A stretch of DNA of 64,000 nt. It comes from Zonotrichia leucophrys gambelii (lineage: Eukaryota > Chordata > Aves > Passeriformes > Passerellidae). The notes below the pieces were generated by a model. It worked only from the letters and a program-made list of their open reading frames with translations, made no database searches and was not told the DNA's origin. Location of the stretch: positions 62,300,216 through 62,364,215 of the forward strand of contig NC_088171.1 in NCBI RefSeq assembly GCF_028769735.1. Reading direction: 5' to 3'. Below are positions 47,391-59,805 of this stretch, piece after piece. Position 1 is the stretch's first letter, and each line of letters starts with the position of its first letter. A program made the position numbers and the translations under genes.

Positions 47391-50319
47391 CAAAATGCTG
47401 TGTCAGGGTTTTTTATAATTTTTTTTCTTAAATCCACTTAACCCAGTAAAATAGACTGGTACCACACATCAAAACCAACTGAAGCATTTTTTTAAATCTT
47501 TTCCAGGAATGTTTTTATCAGGATTTTGTAGAAGCAGTTCCCTCAATGTATTGGTATTACTTTATCGACATTTAACTAATGTGTGACTGAGGAAAGAACC
47601 CGCTGTTTACTGCATTCTGATTTTTGTGTCAGATTAAAGTTTTGCAGAATCTTCATGTTTTGAGAAGAAACAAATCAGTGAAACCAACACAGTTCCAAAA
47701 AAAGTGATTTTTTTTCATTGATGGGAATTCATTGATGGGAATTTTTTGTCCCATGACCACATTATGATTTAGAACATAGCTCATGGAAGAGTTTATTTGC
47801 TAATTTATTTTAAAGGGCAAGATGGGATTAAAAGATTGATCTGAATAAACAATTTGCTTTGTGTCACTGCCTGGCATTATTGATCCCTAACGTCTAATGT
47901 GAAAAATGGGTGAATGGGTGGGTGAAATCACACTTCTGAGGGGAGATGTTCAGGTCTGCTGGATTTTACAGCAGCTGAGCTTTCCGTCCTGCTCCTGCTG
48001 GAACAGAGACAAGGTGACCCCTGTCTGTTTTCATGGCAGCTTTGCCCTTAACTTGGCTGGTCTTTTTTATCATGGTGTGTGTGTTCTCCTTGTGTCACCA
48101 GCCTCAGTTGCATTTTGGGCATCTAATGCTTCCCTTGAGGTCTGATTGTGCCATTCCTATATCCTGTGGGAGGGAACCAGGGCACATCCCCAGAAAGGGA
48201 TGGGGAGTTGGGTGCTGCTGGCCCTGGAATCCTGTGGGCTGAAGCCAGTCTGCAATTGCCTCTCAGAAAAAAAAGAAGCAGTGTGAGCTCTGCCAGAGCC
48301 AGCAAAATTCGCATCAATTTTGCCAACGCTGGGTTTTGGCAAAAGTGAGGAAGGCAAATGTTCCCAGCAGGTTGGCCTTAGCACCTGCTTTGGAAAAAGA
48401 GTGCTCTCAAAGGGGTTTGGGGGTCTGTACCTCCTGCTCTGTGCCTGAGATCTGCCTGCACGGCTTGTGCCCTGTTCTGCAGTTCTTCCTGAGCTGTGCT
48501 TCCATACCTGAGCTTCAAGAGAAGCCAGGTATGACCAGAGAGGTTTCTCTTCTAGTGTTTCCCCAGGTGAAACTTGCTTATATGTAATGCCATTGACTTA
48601 TGCTGTAGTTTCAGCTCCTATAATGTCATGAATTAGTCTGGGCTAGTGAGAAAACTGTTACTCTCCTGTCATGTTATCTTCTCAGTCTGAACCTCTCCCT
48701 GAAAACAGGAGCTCTGGGAATCAAAGACAGCCAGTCATACAGATTAAGTGTCATATGTTACATGAGCCAAAATTGAAACTGGCTTTTTGAAACATGGCAT
48801 TTGCAGGGAAACTTGGTGGTTGAATTAGTCTTAAAGCTGGGTGGAAAAGAAGAAAATTACCTAAAATCTTTGCTGTACTATGTTACTATGGACTAGGCAG
48901 CAAACCTAGCCAAATGTGGCAGTCCTGCAAAGCTAACACAGAGTGGATATAAGTGGCTGTAAAAAACTCCTTTGAAAAAAAAAGGCTGTTAGCTTTGAGG
49001 TTACCTTGATCAATCTGTTGTGTTGAGCCTTCCTCTCCTTTTCTTCTTCTCATGGGGATGATATTTTGTTTTATAGAAAGACTGCAAACAGATGCTACTC
49101 TTTAGAGGAGACTCGTGCTAGTAATGTGCATCTACTTTGCACAGGAGTATGTAATTCAAAGAGCCAAAGTAGAGATTTAGGTTAGAAAAAGATGATGTCA
49201 GGAACTTGAATTCTGGTAATTCTAATTCTAGTGTAATTTGAGAGTGTGTTTCAGTGATCAAAATACATGGTGGTGATTACCAACATGTTATTAGTTTCTA
49301 ATCTCTCTCTGGGTTCTTAGTGCTGCAAAAAACTCAAGAGCATCTAGAGAGATTCTGAAGAGAGCAACAATCTTGATGGCTTGTAAGAAAGAAATACAGG
49401 ACTATCACACAGAAATGAGAAAGGTAGATTGTACTGGATGGACAAAGTCTGAGTTTAAATATGACAATACCAAAAAGACACCACCACCATTACCCTCTTG
49501 GATTGAAGGCATATTCTAGCTGCTGTTTTTCAGCATATTTTGATTTTTCTAAACTAGAAGTTGAGATGCACTTTGAAGAGAAAACTGAATAAAGAATAAA
49601 ACTTCATTTCAACTCAACTATGGGTCTGGTATTGAAAGAAGCAAGTGTTCAGCAATTTCTTCAGTGAACTGAATGCACAATTTACATTTTTACTGTCCTG
49701 TAAGCTGTCCCCCGTCCTAAGTACATTACTGCATGTCCACTTGGAGCTTGCCAAGCAATGGAGGCAGCACAGAAGTGGGATACAAGGTGGGCAGATATTT
49801 TTTTCTCCCTGTTTGGCTGCTCTGTTTTGTATGCAAACATTGCACATAGCTGGGATATTTGTGTCACTTAAAATGAAGTAGGTGGGTGAGAAAGCTGTAG
49901 AGTTTTACTCTGTTGGTAGGTGTTTGCATAAAGCTGCAAACTTACCTCTCTACACATGTAAAAGCAGGCCCAGCAATCCTGATCTGGATTTTGTAGAAAT
50001 ACAAGTTGAAATCCCAACATCCAAGGAAGTTTAGGGGCAAAATTCCTATCAGTGAGGTTAGTGACTCATGTTTAAACCCTTTGTCTTCTTATCCCTGAAC
50101 TGAGGACTTCAGAAAAATTATCTACTGGCTGCAGAATAAATAAAAACTTGTCTTTAATATATAATATATAAGCCCCATAGTCTACCTGCTGTGGACAGAG
50201 GGAGAGCATGTGTGTCTCCTCATCCTTGCCCAAGAAGAAGTGCCATGCATGGCTGCATATGGAAATATCAGCTCTCCTTTGAGGTGCCGTTCTCTTTCCT
50301 GATGCCACAGAGCTGATGC
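47391..50319. other. Intergenic DNA, no gene seen
   Basis: Includes a near-perfect small tandem repeat TTCATTGATGGGAA at 47716-47743. Short overlapping frames at 48030-48390 follow from a balanced composition. No exon or RNA recognised. Confidence 0.6.
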
Positions 50320-50650
50320 AGTTCAGCTCTCAGGGGCTGGAGGCGTTGCACAGCGACACAGAATGGGAAGCCTTGCCTGACATCTCAGCATGAGCGCGAG
50401 TGCTCAGTTTGCGCTGTAAAATCGCCTCCTTTTGTGCGCCATCCGCCTGCTGCTCCCTTTCTTCCCGCAGATGACAGCAATGATATGCATGAAGGGTTTG
50501 CGTTTGTGCTGCCCAGACGTGAAGTGGCAGCGCGTTTACTCACATGCATTTACGAGTGGTGCCCTCTGTGGGCGAGCACTCGAGAGAAGATTCTCCTCCT
50601 GTGCCGAGCAGGGAACACTGCAAAGGCAAAGGTTTGGCAGCAGCCCAGAC
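50320..50650. other. CpG-containing intergenic patch
   Basis: About 300 bp with frequent CG dinucleotides (cagcgacaca, catgagcgcgagtgctcagt, ttgcgctgtaaaatcgcctc, gtggcagcgcgtttactcac, gggcgagcactcgagagaag) in a CpG-poor region. Two overlapping + strand frames of 102 and 119 codons cross it, and cttcccgcag at 50460-50469 could serve as a splice acceptor. I recognise no protein. It may be a weak promoter, a non-coding RNA exon or a conserved element. Confidence 0.35.
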
Positions 50651-52659
50651 GCCCAAAGTGCCAGGCAGCTGGTGGGTTTCAGGTCTGTGATAACACAGGT
50701 GTGCTGCACAGGAGAATGGGAGAAATGGAAGACCTTAGATAAACTGGGGGAAACCTCTATTATTACAGGAGGAAATGCTGCTTTCCTATAAGAAATGATG
50801 TTTGTATGCCTTAAGAACTTGTGGCATGCTTTCATTCTGCTAACTCAAATATGGTCTTTAGAAGGGGCGCACAGGATGAGGGTATATCAGCTCTGAGAAG
50901 TGCCCTGACAGTGCCCTTGGGACCCAATTTATTGTCCATCCATAGAAGAGCTCTGAAAGTGAGACCCCAGGCTTGCCTGAAGGCTGTTCTGCTGCAGCGT
51001 GGCTCCCTGTGCACCCGGATGAGGGGCTGTGCAGCTGGCCTCTGAAGCCCTGGCATCAATGGCAGGCAGCTGATCCAGGAGCATGCCATGCTCACAGTCA
51101 GTTTTCCTGATCCTTCTCTCAGATGCTGTACAGGTAAATACTGTGCCTACCAATACTTAGAAAAGTGTGGAACACATCGAGGCCAAGCCAGTCATGGTGG
51201 AACAGGATGAAGAGAAATGCTGCCACAGCCCAGACATGCTATGCAACCCTTGTCTTGTCCAGGGATGGAAACACCTCTTCATCAGAAACATCTTCAGACA
51301 GTGACATTGCCACTGCTCTGAGACAAATGGGTTTCCTATTTGTTCATACTTATGCTTGCCTTGATGCCTTCTGTATTAGTGCACTTTAGTTTTTCTGCTT
51401 TAATTTTTAATTTGTGTTTGAGAAAGATGGTATTTTGTGGCCATTTTGGATCTGATCAGGCTGATACACCACTAAGGGAAACCTTAAAAGAAGTGAGTAA
51501 CATGACTATTGGAAGAGATAATGTGAACACGTTCCAATTGATTTACATGTGTGTTACTCTGATATGTTTTGGGGTTTTTTTCCCCCCAAGTACCCTTAAA
51601 TGACACCTTCCAGAGTGGAGCAGATGGTGCATTTTCCCTGGGAGATGTCTTGGGAACCAGCTTAGACAAAAACCGTCCATTTCTGACACCCAGAGGCCCC
51701 CTGGCTGGCCTGGTGAGTGGCTGCCCAGGACACTTTGGGGTAGTGGGGGGTGCCATGTATTTCCTCCTTATCTCCACTCTGGGAACAGGTGTGTGATCCA
51801 CAGCATGCGTGACAGAGAATTGCAACTGCAGCCGTCAGCGTGTAAATCAGGGTGCAGGGGCCCTCGGGTGTGTGAAATAAGGGGCAATCCTCAACCAAAT
51901 AAGTGCATAGGTGGGGACTGGAGGCTTAGAGAGATTCTGACAATTGACTGTGAGCAGGCAGCTCATGCCACAAGAAGAAGAAAAGGCAAGTTTTCCCAGT
52001 GCCAGCCTATGGCTTCATGTGCGTCCTGCCAGGGATGGTGGCAAGGTTTGTCTGCTCTTTTGGAGGGCTCCATGTTGGACCCAGGACTCGCAGGGCTGGA
52101 CACAACCCCCATGGAAACGACTGTCTGCCACAGCATAGCTGAAGGATGTGGGTGGCACTGAGGGACAGACTGCAGCCCCATGAGCTGCTCTGCTTTCGGG
52201 GTATGAGTCTGTGCCTGGACATTTTGGCTCCTGGCCTAGACTCTCCCATGTTCCTCCCACTCCAAGGAAATCAAGACATGCTCTTGAAATATGAAATGTC
52301 ATCAAGAATCTTTAGTGTCTTTATATTTGCCTTCTGATCTTGGAGCCTTTGAAGCCTGTGCATCCAAGCTGCTCCCAGCTGCCAAGGCCAGAGAGGCATT
52401 TGGAAAGCGCAGCTGTCAATAAGGCCATTTCCACGCTGTGCCCTGTCCCCCGGTGTGTTCTGTAAATGATGTAAAGCCACGATGATGTGCGCGGAGCTCT
52501 CCTCTCTCCTTCCTGCCCAGAGTTTCAGCTGGCAGGAGTGGCAGTGGCACAAGTGCCCAGAGGATGGGAAGTGGCATTACTGGCGGCTTTCAGAGAGCTG
52601 GCTTCTGCGGAGTGGGTTTGTTTGCAGCCAGCGCGTGGTCCCAGCGGCACGATATGGGC
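50651..52659. other. Intergenic DNA, no gene seen
   Basis: GC-moderate with many overlapping short frames on both strands, none recognised. 51890-51960 (gactggaggcttagagagat) weakly resembles an antisense SINE fragment. Confidence 0.55.
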
Positions 52660-53235
52660 CTTCCTCAATTAGACTTCTTGACTGATGGCCAGTTTAATGA
52701 GCCCATGTACAGAGGGTCATTCAACATGGCAATTATACCTATAAATCTATTTGCAGCAGGGCTCGAATAACCTTTTGCGCACAGTTCTCCATAAAATGAC
52801 TGTCTGATTAATTAACATTAATTTATCCACTGTGTGTAACCAGATGCAGTCTGTATGAAAGCCTCTGCTCTGATGTGCAGGGCACTGTGTGAACTGGGAG
52901 GATTTGAGGATGGAATTGCTCTGATGTTGTTTAAAGACTCTCTTTTAGATTTTTTTCCCCCCTTCTTTCTTCATCTCTCTCTCTCTCTGGTCCCAGTTGA
53001 TTAACATTCCAGGGCAGCATCATATAACAGGGGGCAAAATTCAATTAATTGAATATGAAATATTTATAACCCTACTCTATGTGTCTATCAGAGAAGGGTC
53101 CTTAATAGATCTTCTCATTAGCATGGACTGGTGACTCACTTCTCTGCTTTCACAGTCATTTGGAATTAAAATCCAATTAATCTAATGTCCCTGTGAATAT
53201 TATTAAACTATTTGAAAAACTGCATAGAAGAGATA
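52660..53235. promoter_or_regulatory. Candidate conserved non-coding element cluster
   Basis: AT-rich sequence with many homeodomain-type cores: tgattaattaacattaattt (52805-52824), ttgattaacattcc, a 16-bp palindrome ATTCAATTAATTGAAT (53039-53054), and aaatccaattaatctaatgt. The pyrimidine run 52948-52987 divides it. No coding potential. This composition is typical of developmental enhancers in gene deserts, but conservation cannot be tested from one sequence. Confidence 0.35.
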
Positions 53236-56200
53236 TGAGGTAGGGGGTGAGGGGCTAAGAGAAGAAGAGGGAATATGTCTTGAGCTCATGAAGATTCATT
53301 TCTTCTCTGTTAAACACGTAGTCTGGAAAGACTAATTCCCTGTTTTCTGGAAAGTGGATAGCTAATTCTGAATATCAAAAGCCTGAGAATAGAAAAATAT
53401 CTTGCTTTCTACAAGCAGAACTGTGTCGTCTTTGAGCAGGCAAAAATACATCCTTACATCCTCCTGCCTTTCAGGTTGCTCCACTTCTTGGGTGCCTGAA
53501 GCAATGGACAGATTTACACAAGGTATTCAGACCCCAGGAGATAACTGTGGGGCTCGTGCCTGGCTCTTCAGCAGTGCTCAGCTGTGGGGCTTGCTCTGTG
53601 GCCAGAGACCCCAGTCGCCTGCCCTGAGGACAGGAGGGCACTGTGTGTCCTTCCTGACCCTTGGAGAGAATTTCCCTTCCTATGGGATGGGGAGTGTGAG
53701 GAGAGGCAGGGTGATACCATTCCAGCAGGGAGTGAAAACAGTCAGGGCACGTAGAGCCCTGGGCTGGGAGGCACTCCTGGACTGCCTCATACGGATGTAG
53801 CCTAGAGGACTATTTAATTGTTAAATATCTCTCTCTCTTCAGTGGCTAGGGCACTGACCTGAAACTCAGTGAGGAGGGATGTTAACTGTGAATTTCACAT
53901 GCAAACCTTGAGCAGGAGGCAAGTTTCTAAATTGAATATTCCCCTAATGGGAATGACTTGAGGACAAAATCCTTTAATGGCTCAAAGGAATTCAGAGACT
54001 GCTGCAAGAAAGTGCAAGTTAGGAGATAAATATTTCTGAGCTGGAAGAATATTCTGGATATCCAGATTAAAAAAAAAAAATCCCTTCTCTGTTTTAAAAA
54101 CAGCAAAATAAAGGATCTAGCCACAAAGTTTGTTCTGGTTTTGTTTGCTTGCTTTTGGTTTAGGGGAAAGGGGCCTATTCCTTTGAACATTACCCCCTTC
54201 TTTTTTTTCCCTTTCTGTTAGAAGCTTAGTCCAAACATTATCACAGAACATATATACACATTAGGATACAATATACATCTGACATGTTCATGTCTTTATG
54301 AAGCCTTATAAAGCCAGAGTGTAGAGAAACCAAACATACTTCCCCTGTCACAGAGATACAAATCATGCAAATGTCCTCTGCTCTGGACTTGATGTAGCAA
54401 ATAAAAATTGGTGAATATATGTGTCTTTAATTTACTCAGGGGAAGTTATACCTAACATGCCCCTTTGCCCATTGTTGTAAACCTACATGCCACCGAGGTA
54501 TGTTTAAATTTCTCAATGTACTAGTAGTGAAAATCTCACAAGCAGTTTCATTTGCTGCTCATCTGCACCAAGGGCCTGAAGACAGACCTGGCAGAAACAT
54601 ATTCCCATCCACAGTAAACCTAGGCAAGACACCTCTTAATTCAAGCCACAGCTTTTCAGAGAGCAGGAACCAAGAATTGATATCTTAACCCTCTTCACTC
54701 TGGAGAAAGCACAGCACCTGAAGTGTGGTGGCACCTCACAGGACAAACCTCAAACGCCCTGAGAGTGCAGTGTTGGTCTGCTGAAAGCTGGTGCTACGGC
54801 CAAAAGCTGCTGGTTGGCCTTGGTGACATTACATACCTGCTTTGTATGCCTGTCTTTCAATCCTCATTCATTTATTGCTGCTGACTCGCTATGATGGATA
54901 TACAGAAGTGACTGAATCTGAACTACAGGCTTAAAATGTTATTATCTAAGGCTCTAATTTGGTTTGCTTTTGATATTAGAAGAGACTGATAATGGCAAAA
55001 CTCTGGAGCACAATCAAATTAAGAGAAGGAACAAGTTTTTCTTTTCTATAACTCTGCTTTTTCTGCAGCTTGTCAGTGGATGTTGTCCCCAGTTTATTCT
55101 TATTGTCTCTACCATCCTAGCCAGAGATAAATGTGGTAGCTCTTCTCAGTGATTTCCCTCTCCCTTTGTCTGCTGTTTATGGTCTCTGTCCTAGCTTAGG
55201 CTCCAAGCCCCAGTGGTCAGGGACAAATGGTGTTGATTGCCCCTTTCCCTGGGAACTTTGCAGCAGGAAAATAAAGAGAAAGGCAACAGAAAGTGCACTT
55301 GTTCTGTGCTGTGAAGATTGCACTCCCGCTTTGTGCTGGTATAAAATGACTGTTGCTGATGAAGGGCAGTGGAAAATCAAATCTCTGGGTCTTTTTTCTC
55401 AATCTTTTGTGGCTCCCCTGCACACTTCAGGCGCTGTATTAATGATTATAATTTCTTCCACATTGCCACTTTGTCTGTGAGCTTCCTTTGAGCAGTGTTT
55501 CCTGTTTTGTGCTCTCTTCCAGCAGGCTCCAGCTTTTCTGGAAGTGGCTGCCTGAGCTCTTTCCCAGAGCGAGGGTATGCCAACCAGTGCATCAATCTAC
55601 TTTTGTTTTCATTATGCCAGCTTCCTGCAAAGTTTTCAAATTAATTTTACTGCCTTCCTCAATTTTAAGGCCTATAAAAAGAACTTGGTTCTGCTTACCT
55701 TGGTGAACTGGGATCTGTTCAGGAATCTGGAGGATGCTTTTGACTTGGTGCCGGGGGTGGCTGTTTCCCCTGCCTGAATCCAGTGGGTTCCTGGCACTAC
55801 CAGTCAGTAAACATCCGGACCCCTCCTCAGCTTCCATCCTGGGTCAGAGGACAGAGCTGTCTGGGATGTCACAGCCCTGTCTCATGCTGTGCTGGGTCAG
55901 GCAATCCCAGCAGGGCAGTCCTGAGCCTCACACCCGTGTCTCCATGCTCAACTGGCTCATTCCAGAAAGCCCAGCTGAAGCTGGTGCGTAGCAGTGAGGC
56001 CGAGGTGACATTTGATTTTCCTAAGCAAAGTTAAAAAAAATTAAAATTAATAAAAGCTTAGGTTTGTGTCTGTGCAAGTCGAAAGGGTGCAGTTCATGGT
56101 GGACTTGTTTATTCATATTAGCTTTAAACTATGTGGCTCTGTGGGAAAACAGAGCTTGGCATGGGCTCAGAGTTGGCAGAGATGAGGGGGGTGAGGACAC

Positions 56201-57689
56201 CCTTGTACCTGTGACACCTGCATGAGTTGCACAGGGGTCTGTGACTTGTGGATGCTTGTGGGTCTGTGGACAGCGACCAAGACCTCCATGAGAAAACAGC
56301 AAACCTGATGCTAGCCTTACATTTGTGATTTAGACATCTTCACCACCAGGCCTATAGATCAGAAAAATAAAAGCTCACCCTGGGGCAGGATGCCTGATTG
56401 CACTGGCTAACACCTATTCTGCTCTTCTCTTAGCTCTTTGCAAAGTGTTTTTGAAACAGTGTCCCTTTCTGATGAAAGAAAGGATGTATGTAAAGAAAGG
56501 ATGTGGTAAAACAGTCTGGAAAACATTTGGTTTGCTTGCAAGGGGTTGGTAAGTCTGTGATTCCCTCTCCCTTTCTACGACCCATCTCTAAGATTTAGGG
56601 GGTCAAAGCAGACTGTAGAGAAATAACCATGCTGTGCCCCTGGGATCACAGATCTATGCCACTGGAGAGTGGTTGAGAGCTGCAATAGATCACGATGGAG
56701 CCAAACAAGATTAAGCCACTTTGCACCAGCAGGAGGTCACAGAAGCAGCATAACTGAGGCGGGGGGAGCCTCTGGAGTCAGGTTTTCCAGGCCCACTTGC
56801 TGCTGCATGAGGCTGACACAGGGACAGGGGTGGGGTGAAAGGGCAAAATATTGACAGATGAGTCCCACAGCATTCTTTCTGTGTCTGGTTGTCTCTTGTT
56901 CCCACCAGTGAGAGACCCTGCCACTGAAGTTGGTGGAGTGGCACTACCAGAGTGTTGTGTGAAAGGGACCAGAAGAGAGACTCGTGGCTTTCCCCTATTC
57001 TCAAAAACCTTTTGGGTGTTTTAAATAGTAGGACAGGAAGAAACTGCTAAAACCTTTCTATTCACAACAAAGAAAGCAAAAAACCTGCCAGTTTTTCAAC
57101 TGGCTGAAGCCTCATGGTCTCGACTCAGACATTACCTGGTTTCCCAGTCAGATGGCGAAAGGAGCTCTCTGCCAGTGCCCACCTGCCCAGCTGGTGCTCC
57201 AGATAAGGCTGAGGCCTGGGTGGCTGAGAGACAGCCTACTTATTGTGCTTTTTTCCTTCCCAGCATCAGGCTGCAAATGGAAATACCTTTTCAGCCCTGG
57301 TGTTATTGCCTGTGTGGATGGCACCTTTAGTGTGTGCTATTCATTGCTGTAATAGCTGCACCTGTGTATAGCCGGCGCGCTGGCGCTGCGGCAGCTGCGG
57401 GCCCTAATTGCAAAACATTATTTTCTGTTTCCCGTTGTTGTTGTTGCCATGAAGGTCCATTCATAATGACTGCAGACCTCTCTTTTTCTGCAGGATTCCC
57501 TGTTAGACCAATTCCTCCATGCTGGAGTTCTTCAAAGAGCACTGTCTCACATGGGCTCGTGCCTGGCAGCCTCCACGTGTGTGTCCAGCAGACGGGATGC
57601 TTGCTGTGGGTGCTGCGTGGTCGGCTGAGGGGCCAGGCTGAGCCCCTCACCACCACCACTCTGGGCAGTGGGCTTTTATGTGGGTTAGC
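53236..57689. other. Intergenic DNA, no gene seen
   Basis: 53843-53925 (cagtggctagggcactgacc, tgaaactcagtgagg) resembles the tRNA-derived head of a MIR-like SINE. 54071-54080 is an A run. 57360-57510 pairs a short CG-rich stretch (ccggcgcgctggcgctgcgg) with TAAT-containing sequence. No exon recognised. Confidence 0.55.
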
Positions 57690-57805
57690 ACAGAGGCTCT
57701 GAGATGATTAATTCATTTGTTCCTGGAATATTCTGCCCCTGGGTGCCTGTGTTACTGTGAATCAATTTAGTACTTTCAGGCCCGGATTAATGCAAGTGCC
57801 GATGG
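57690..57805. promoter_or_regulatory. Candidate conserved non-coding element
   Basis: Segment with gatgattaattcatttgttc, ctggaatattctgcccctgg, gtgaatcaatttagtacttt and cggattaatgcaagtgccga: several homeodomain or octamer-like words without coding potential. Inferred from composition only. Confidence 0.25.
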
Positions 57806-58128
57806 AGCATGCACAGGAGGAAGCAGGGGGGTGGAGTGGGGGAGGCAGGGGGATACCCAGGACACAGCTAGCAACTCTCAAAAATGAAAAATACTGAGAT
57901 GGAGTGTTTCAAGAACAAAATTTGTTCATTTGTTTTTCAGTCCTCTCAGCTATCATGCTAAATTCAGTTCACTGAGAGGCAACGAGCTAGTCAGTGTTTC
58001 AGGTTGTGCCTTATAAATCAAGGCTGTAGTAAGGAATTTGAAATGTATATTGAGGCTGGCTGTTCTCTTACCTCCTGCTGTAATGAATTCATGTCTGCAG
58101 ACAACAGACACAATTATTATGGAAATTG

Positions 58129-58150
58129 CACACACACACACACACACACA
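58129..58150. repeat. (CA)11 microsatellite
   Basis: Eleven uninterrupted CA units followed by AACACTCAG. Confidence 0.95.
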
Positions 58151-58569
58151 AACACTCAGAGGAAAACGGGTTTTTTCAGAGCTCTTGCTTTAGTGCTCCT
58201 AGTCCAAGCCTCCTGTGCCTGACTGGGCTGTCACAGCTGGTGGCAGCACGATTTTGCCCACCTTGTCACAGAGTGCTGGAAGACATCACCCACAGCCTGC
58301 CCCGAGCAGCGGGCTGTGCTCCAGGGGTACCACTGCTCCCAGCCCGCGGTCCTCAGGCAGATGCACCACGCTGTCTGTATGTATTTAGGTTAAAAAATGG
58401 CTCAGCAGAAGTGGGGGAAATGACCATGTGTCCATCCATCGGTTGCCCTGAGGGAACTGACCGTAATTAAATTAAGTTAGTAAACCCAAATGCTGCTAAG
58501 TGTTCAGACGTGATATTGTGGGCAAGGGAATAGGACTGACGTGATGAAAAGTTGGGGCTTCCTGGGCTC

Positions 58570-58800
58570 CATTTTGAAAGCTGGAGAGCGACTTTTCAAG
58601 GCTGGAAAGGGACTTTTTACAAAAGCATGCAGTGATAGGACATGGGGCAGTGGCTTTAAAGAAGCAAAGTAGGTCTAGATGAGCTGTTACACAGGCATTC
58701 TTGCCTGTGAGAGCGGCTATGCATGGGCACAGGCCGCCCAGAGAGGCTGTGGGTGCCCGTCCCGGGCAGGGCCCCAGGGCAGGCCGGGCCGCGGGCGGGG
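58570..58800 (+). mobile_element. CR1 LINE fragment (+ orientation), unusually GC-rich at its 3' side
   Basis: Contains aaagggactttttacaaaag, catgcagtgataggacatgg, ggcagtggctttaaag, then tgcatgggcacaggccgccc and agagaggctgtgggtgcccg. The order fits the CR1 3' region. After tgcccgtcccgggcag the sequence still tracks the CR1 block (caaggccaggctgga-like) but turns very GC-rich. The usual ATTCT tail is absent. Confidence 0.7.
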
Positions 58801-58925
58801 CGGGCCCGCAGTGCCCGCAGAGCCCGGCAGGGGGCAGTGCTCCCCCAAGAATTCCGAGCTGGCCCTGCAAGCCCAGTGGCGTCTGCACGGGGCGGCTGCG
58901 AAGCCAAAGGAAAGCGAGGGCCTGG
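58750..58925. other. GC-rich, CpG-dense block
   Basis: About 170 bp with ggccgggccgcgggcggggc, gggcccgcagtgcccgcaga and acggggcggctgcgaagcc. Part of it overlaps the CR1 fragment, so it may be element-derived and not a promoter. No start codon context or exon was recognised. Confidence 0.6.
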
Positions 58926-58931
58926 GCTCCT

Positions 58932-59189
58932 CTCCCTTTTCTTTCCTACCGCTTTTTTATTCTTCTTTTTTTCTTTTTTCCCCCTTTTTTTCTTTTTTTT
59001 CCTTTTTTTTCTTTTCCCCTTTTTTTCCTATTTTTTTTTCTTTTCCCCCCTTTTTTCCTTCTCCCTTTTTCTTTTTATTTTCTTTCCCTTTTTTCTTTTT
59101 TCCTTTTCCCCCTTTTTAATTTTTTCTTTTTTTTCTTTTTTTCTCTTTTTCTTTCCTTTTTTCTTTTTTTTTGTCTTTTTTTTTTCTCC
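58932..59189 (+). repeat. Polypyrimidine tract (T/C only), about 258 bp
   Basis: Almost pure T and C on the + strand, runs of 3-10 T broken by single C or CCC, with only a few A or G bases. It starts right after the GC-rich block. Phe-rich open frames of up to 198 codons across it are composition artefacts. Confidence 0.93.
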
Positions 59190-59540
59190 GAAAGGAAATG
59201 TAGAAGTGTTCAGCTCTCCACTGTGTTTAAAGTAAATCTTGAAGGTTTCCTTTCCATGCCTAAAAGTGGTCAGACCCTCAGCTCACTAGCAGGTTAGAGA
59301 AGAGAAGGTATTCCCAGTACTACCAGCCGCTAATGCTGATGTGTTTTGTATCAGTGAAATGGCTAAAATCCTGCAGCTTGCACATAAATGGATTTAGCTT
59401 TCCTTCACCTGAGGCAAATGCATTGCTTTCTCTTTCAGCCCCAAAGACAATTTATAGAGGCTTTTGTACAACCTAGGATTGTGTTTTGTTTGGTTTTCCC
59501 TTCCTTTTGCATGTGTTCTTTTTCATATTTTATTTCAAAG

Positions 59541-59805
59541 AATCACAGAATTTTTGGGGTTGGAAGGGACCTTAAAGATCATCTTCTTCCAGCCCCCCTG
59601 CTGTGGACAGGGACACCTTCCACCACACCAGGTAGCTTGGAGCTCCATCCAACCTGGCCTTGAGCACTACCAGGGATGGGGCATCCACCTGTTCCTGTAC
59701 CTCACCATGCTCTGAACAACTAATTTTTACTGACATCTAAGCTAATTCTCTCCCCATTTAATTTCAAACTGTTCTCCCTTTTCCTATCACTCCTTGCCCT
59801 TTATT
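59541..59805 (-). mobile_element. CR1 LINE 3' fragment (- orientation)
   Basis: Starts AATCACAGAATTTTTGGGGT, then tggaagggaccttaaagatc, ccctgctgtggacagggaca, ccaacctggccttgagcact, ccagggatggggcatccacc and ends in tttcctatcactccttgccc. This is the reverse complement of a CR1 3' end, less diverged than the copies in the gene. Confidence 0.95.

Noticed and set aside
51890..51960. Possible antisense SINE
   Set aside because: The ggaggcttagagagatt word alone is not enough to support a call.
58730..58925. GC-rich block as CpG-island promoter of a new gene
   Set aside because: Its left half aligns in order with CR1, and no downstream exon is seen; a repeat-derived origin is simpler.
58679..59297. 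Three overlapping + strand frames of 146-198 codons
   Set aside because: They are Phe/Leu/Ser runs translated from the polypyrimidine tract and the GC-rich CR1 block, and all frames stay open because the tract has no stop codons.
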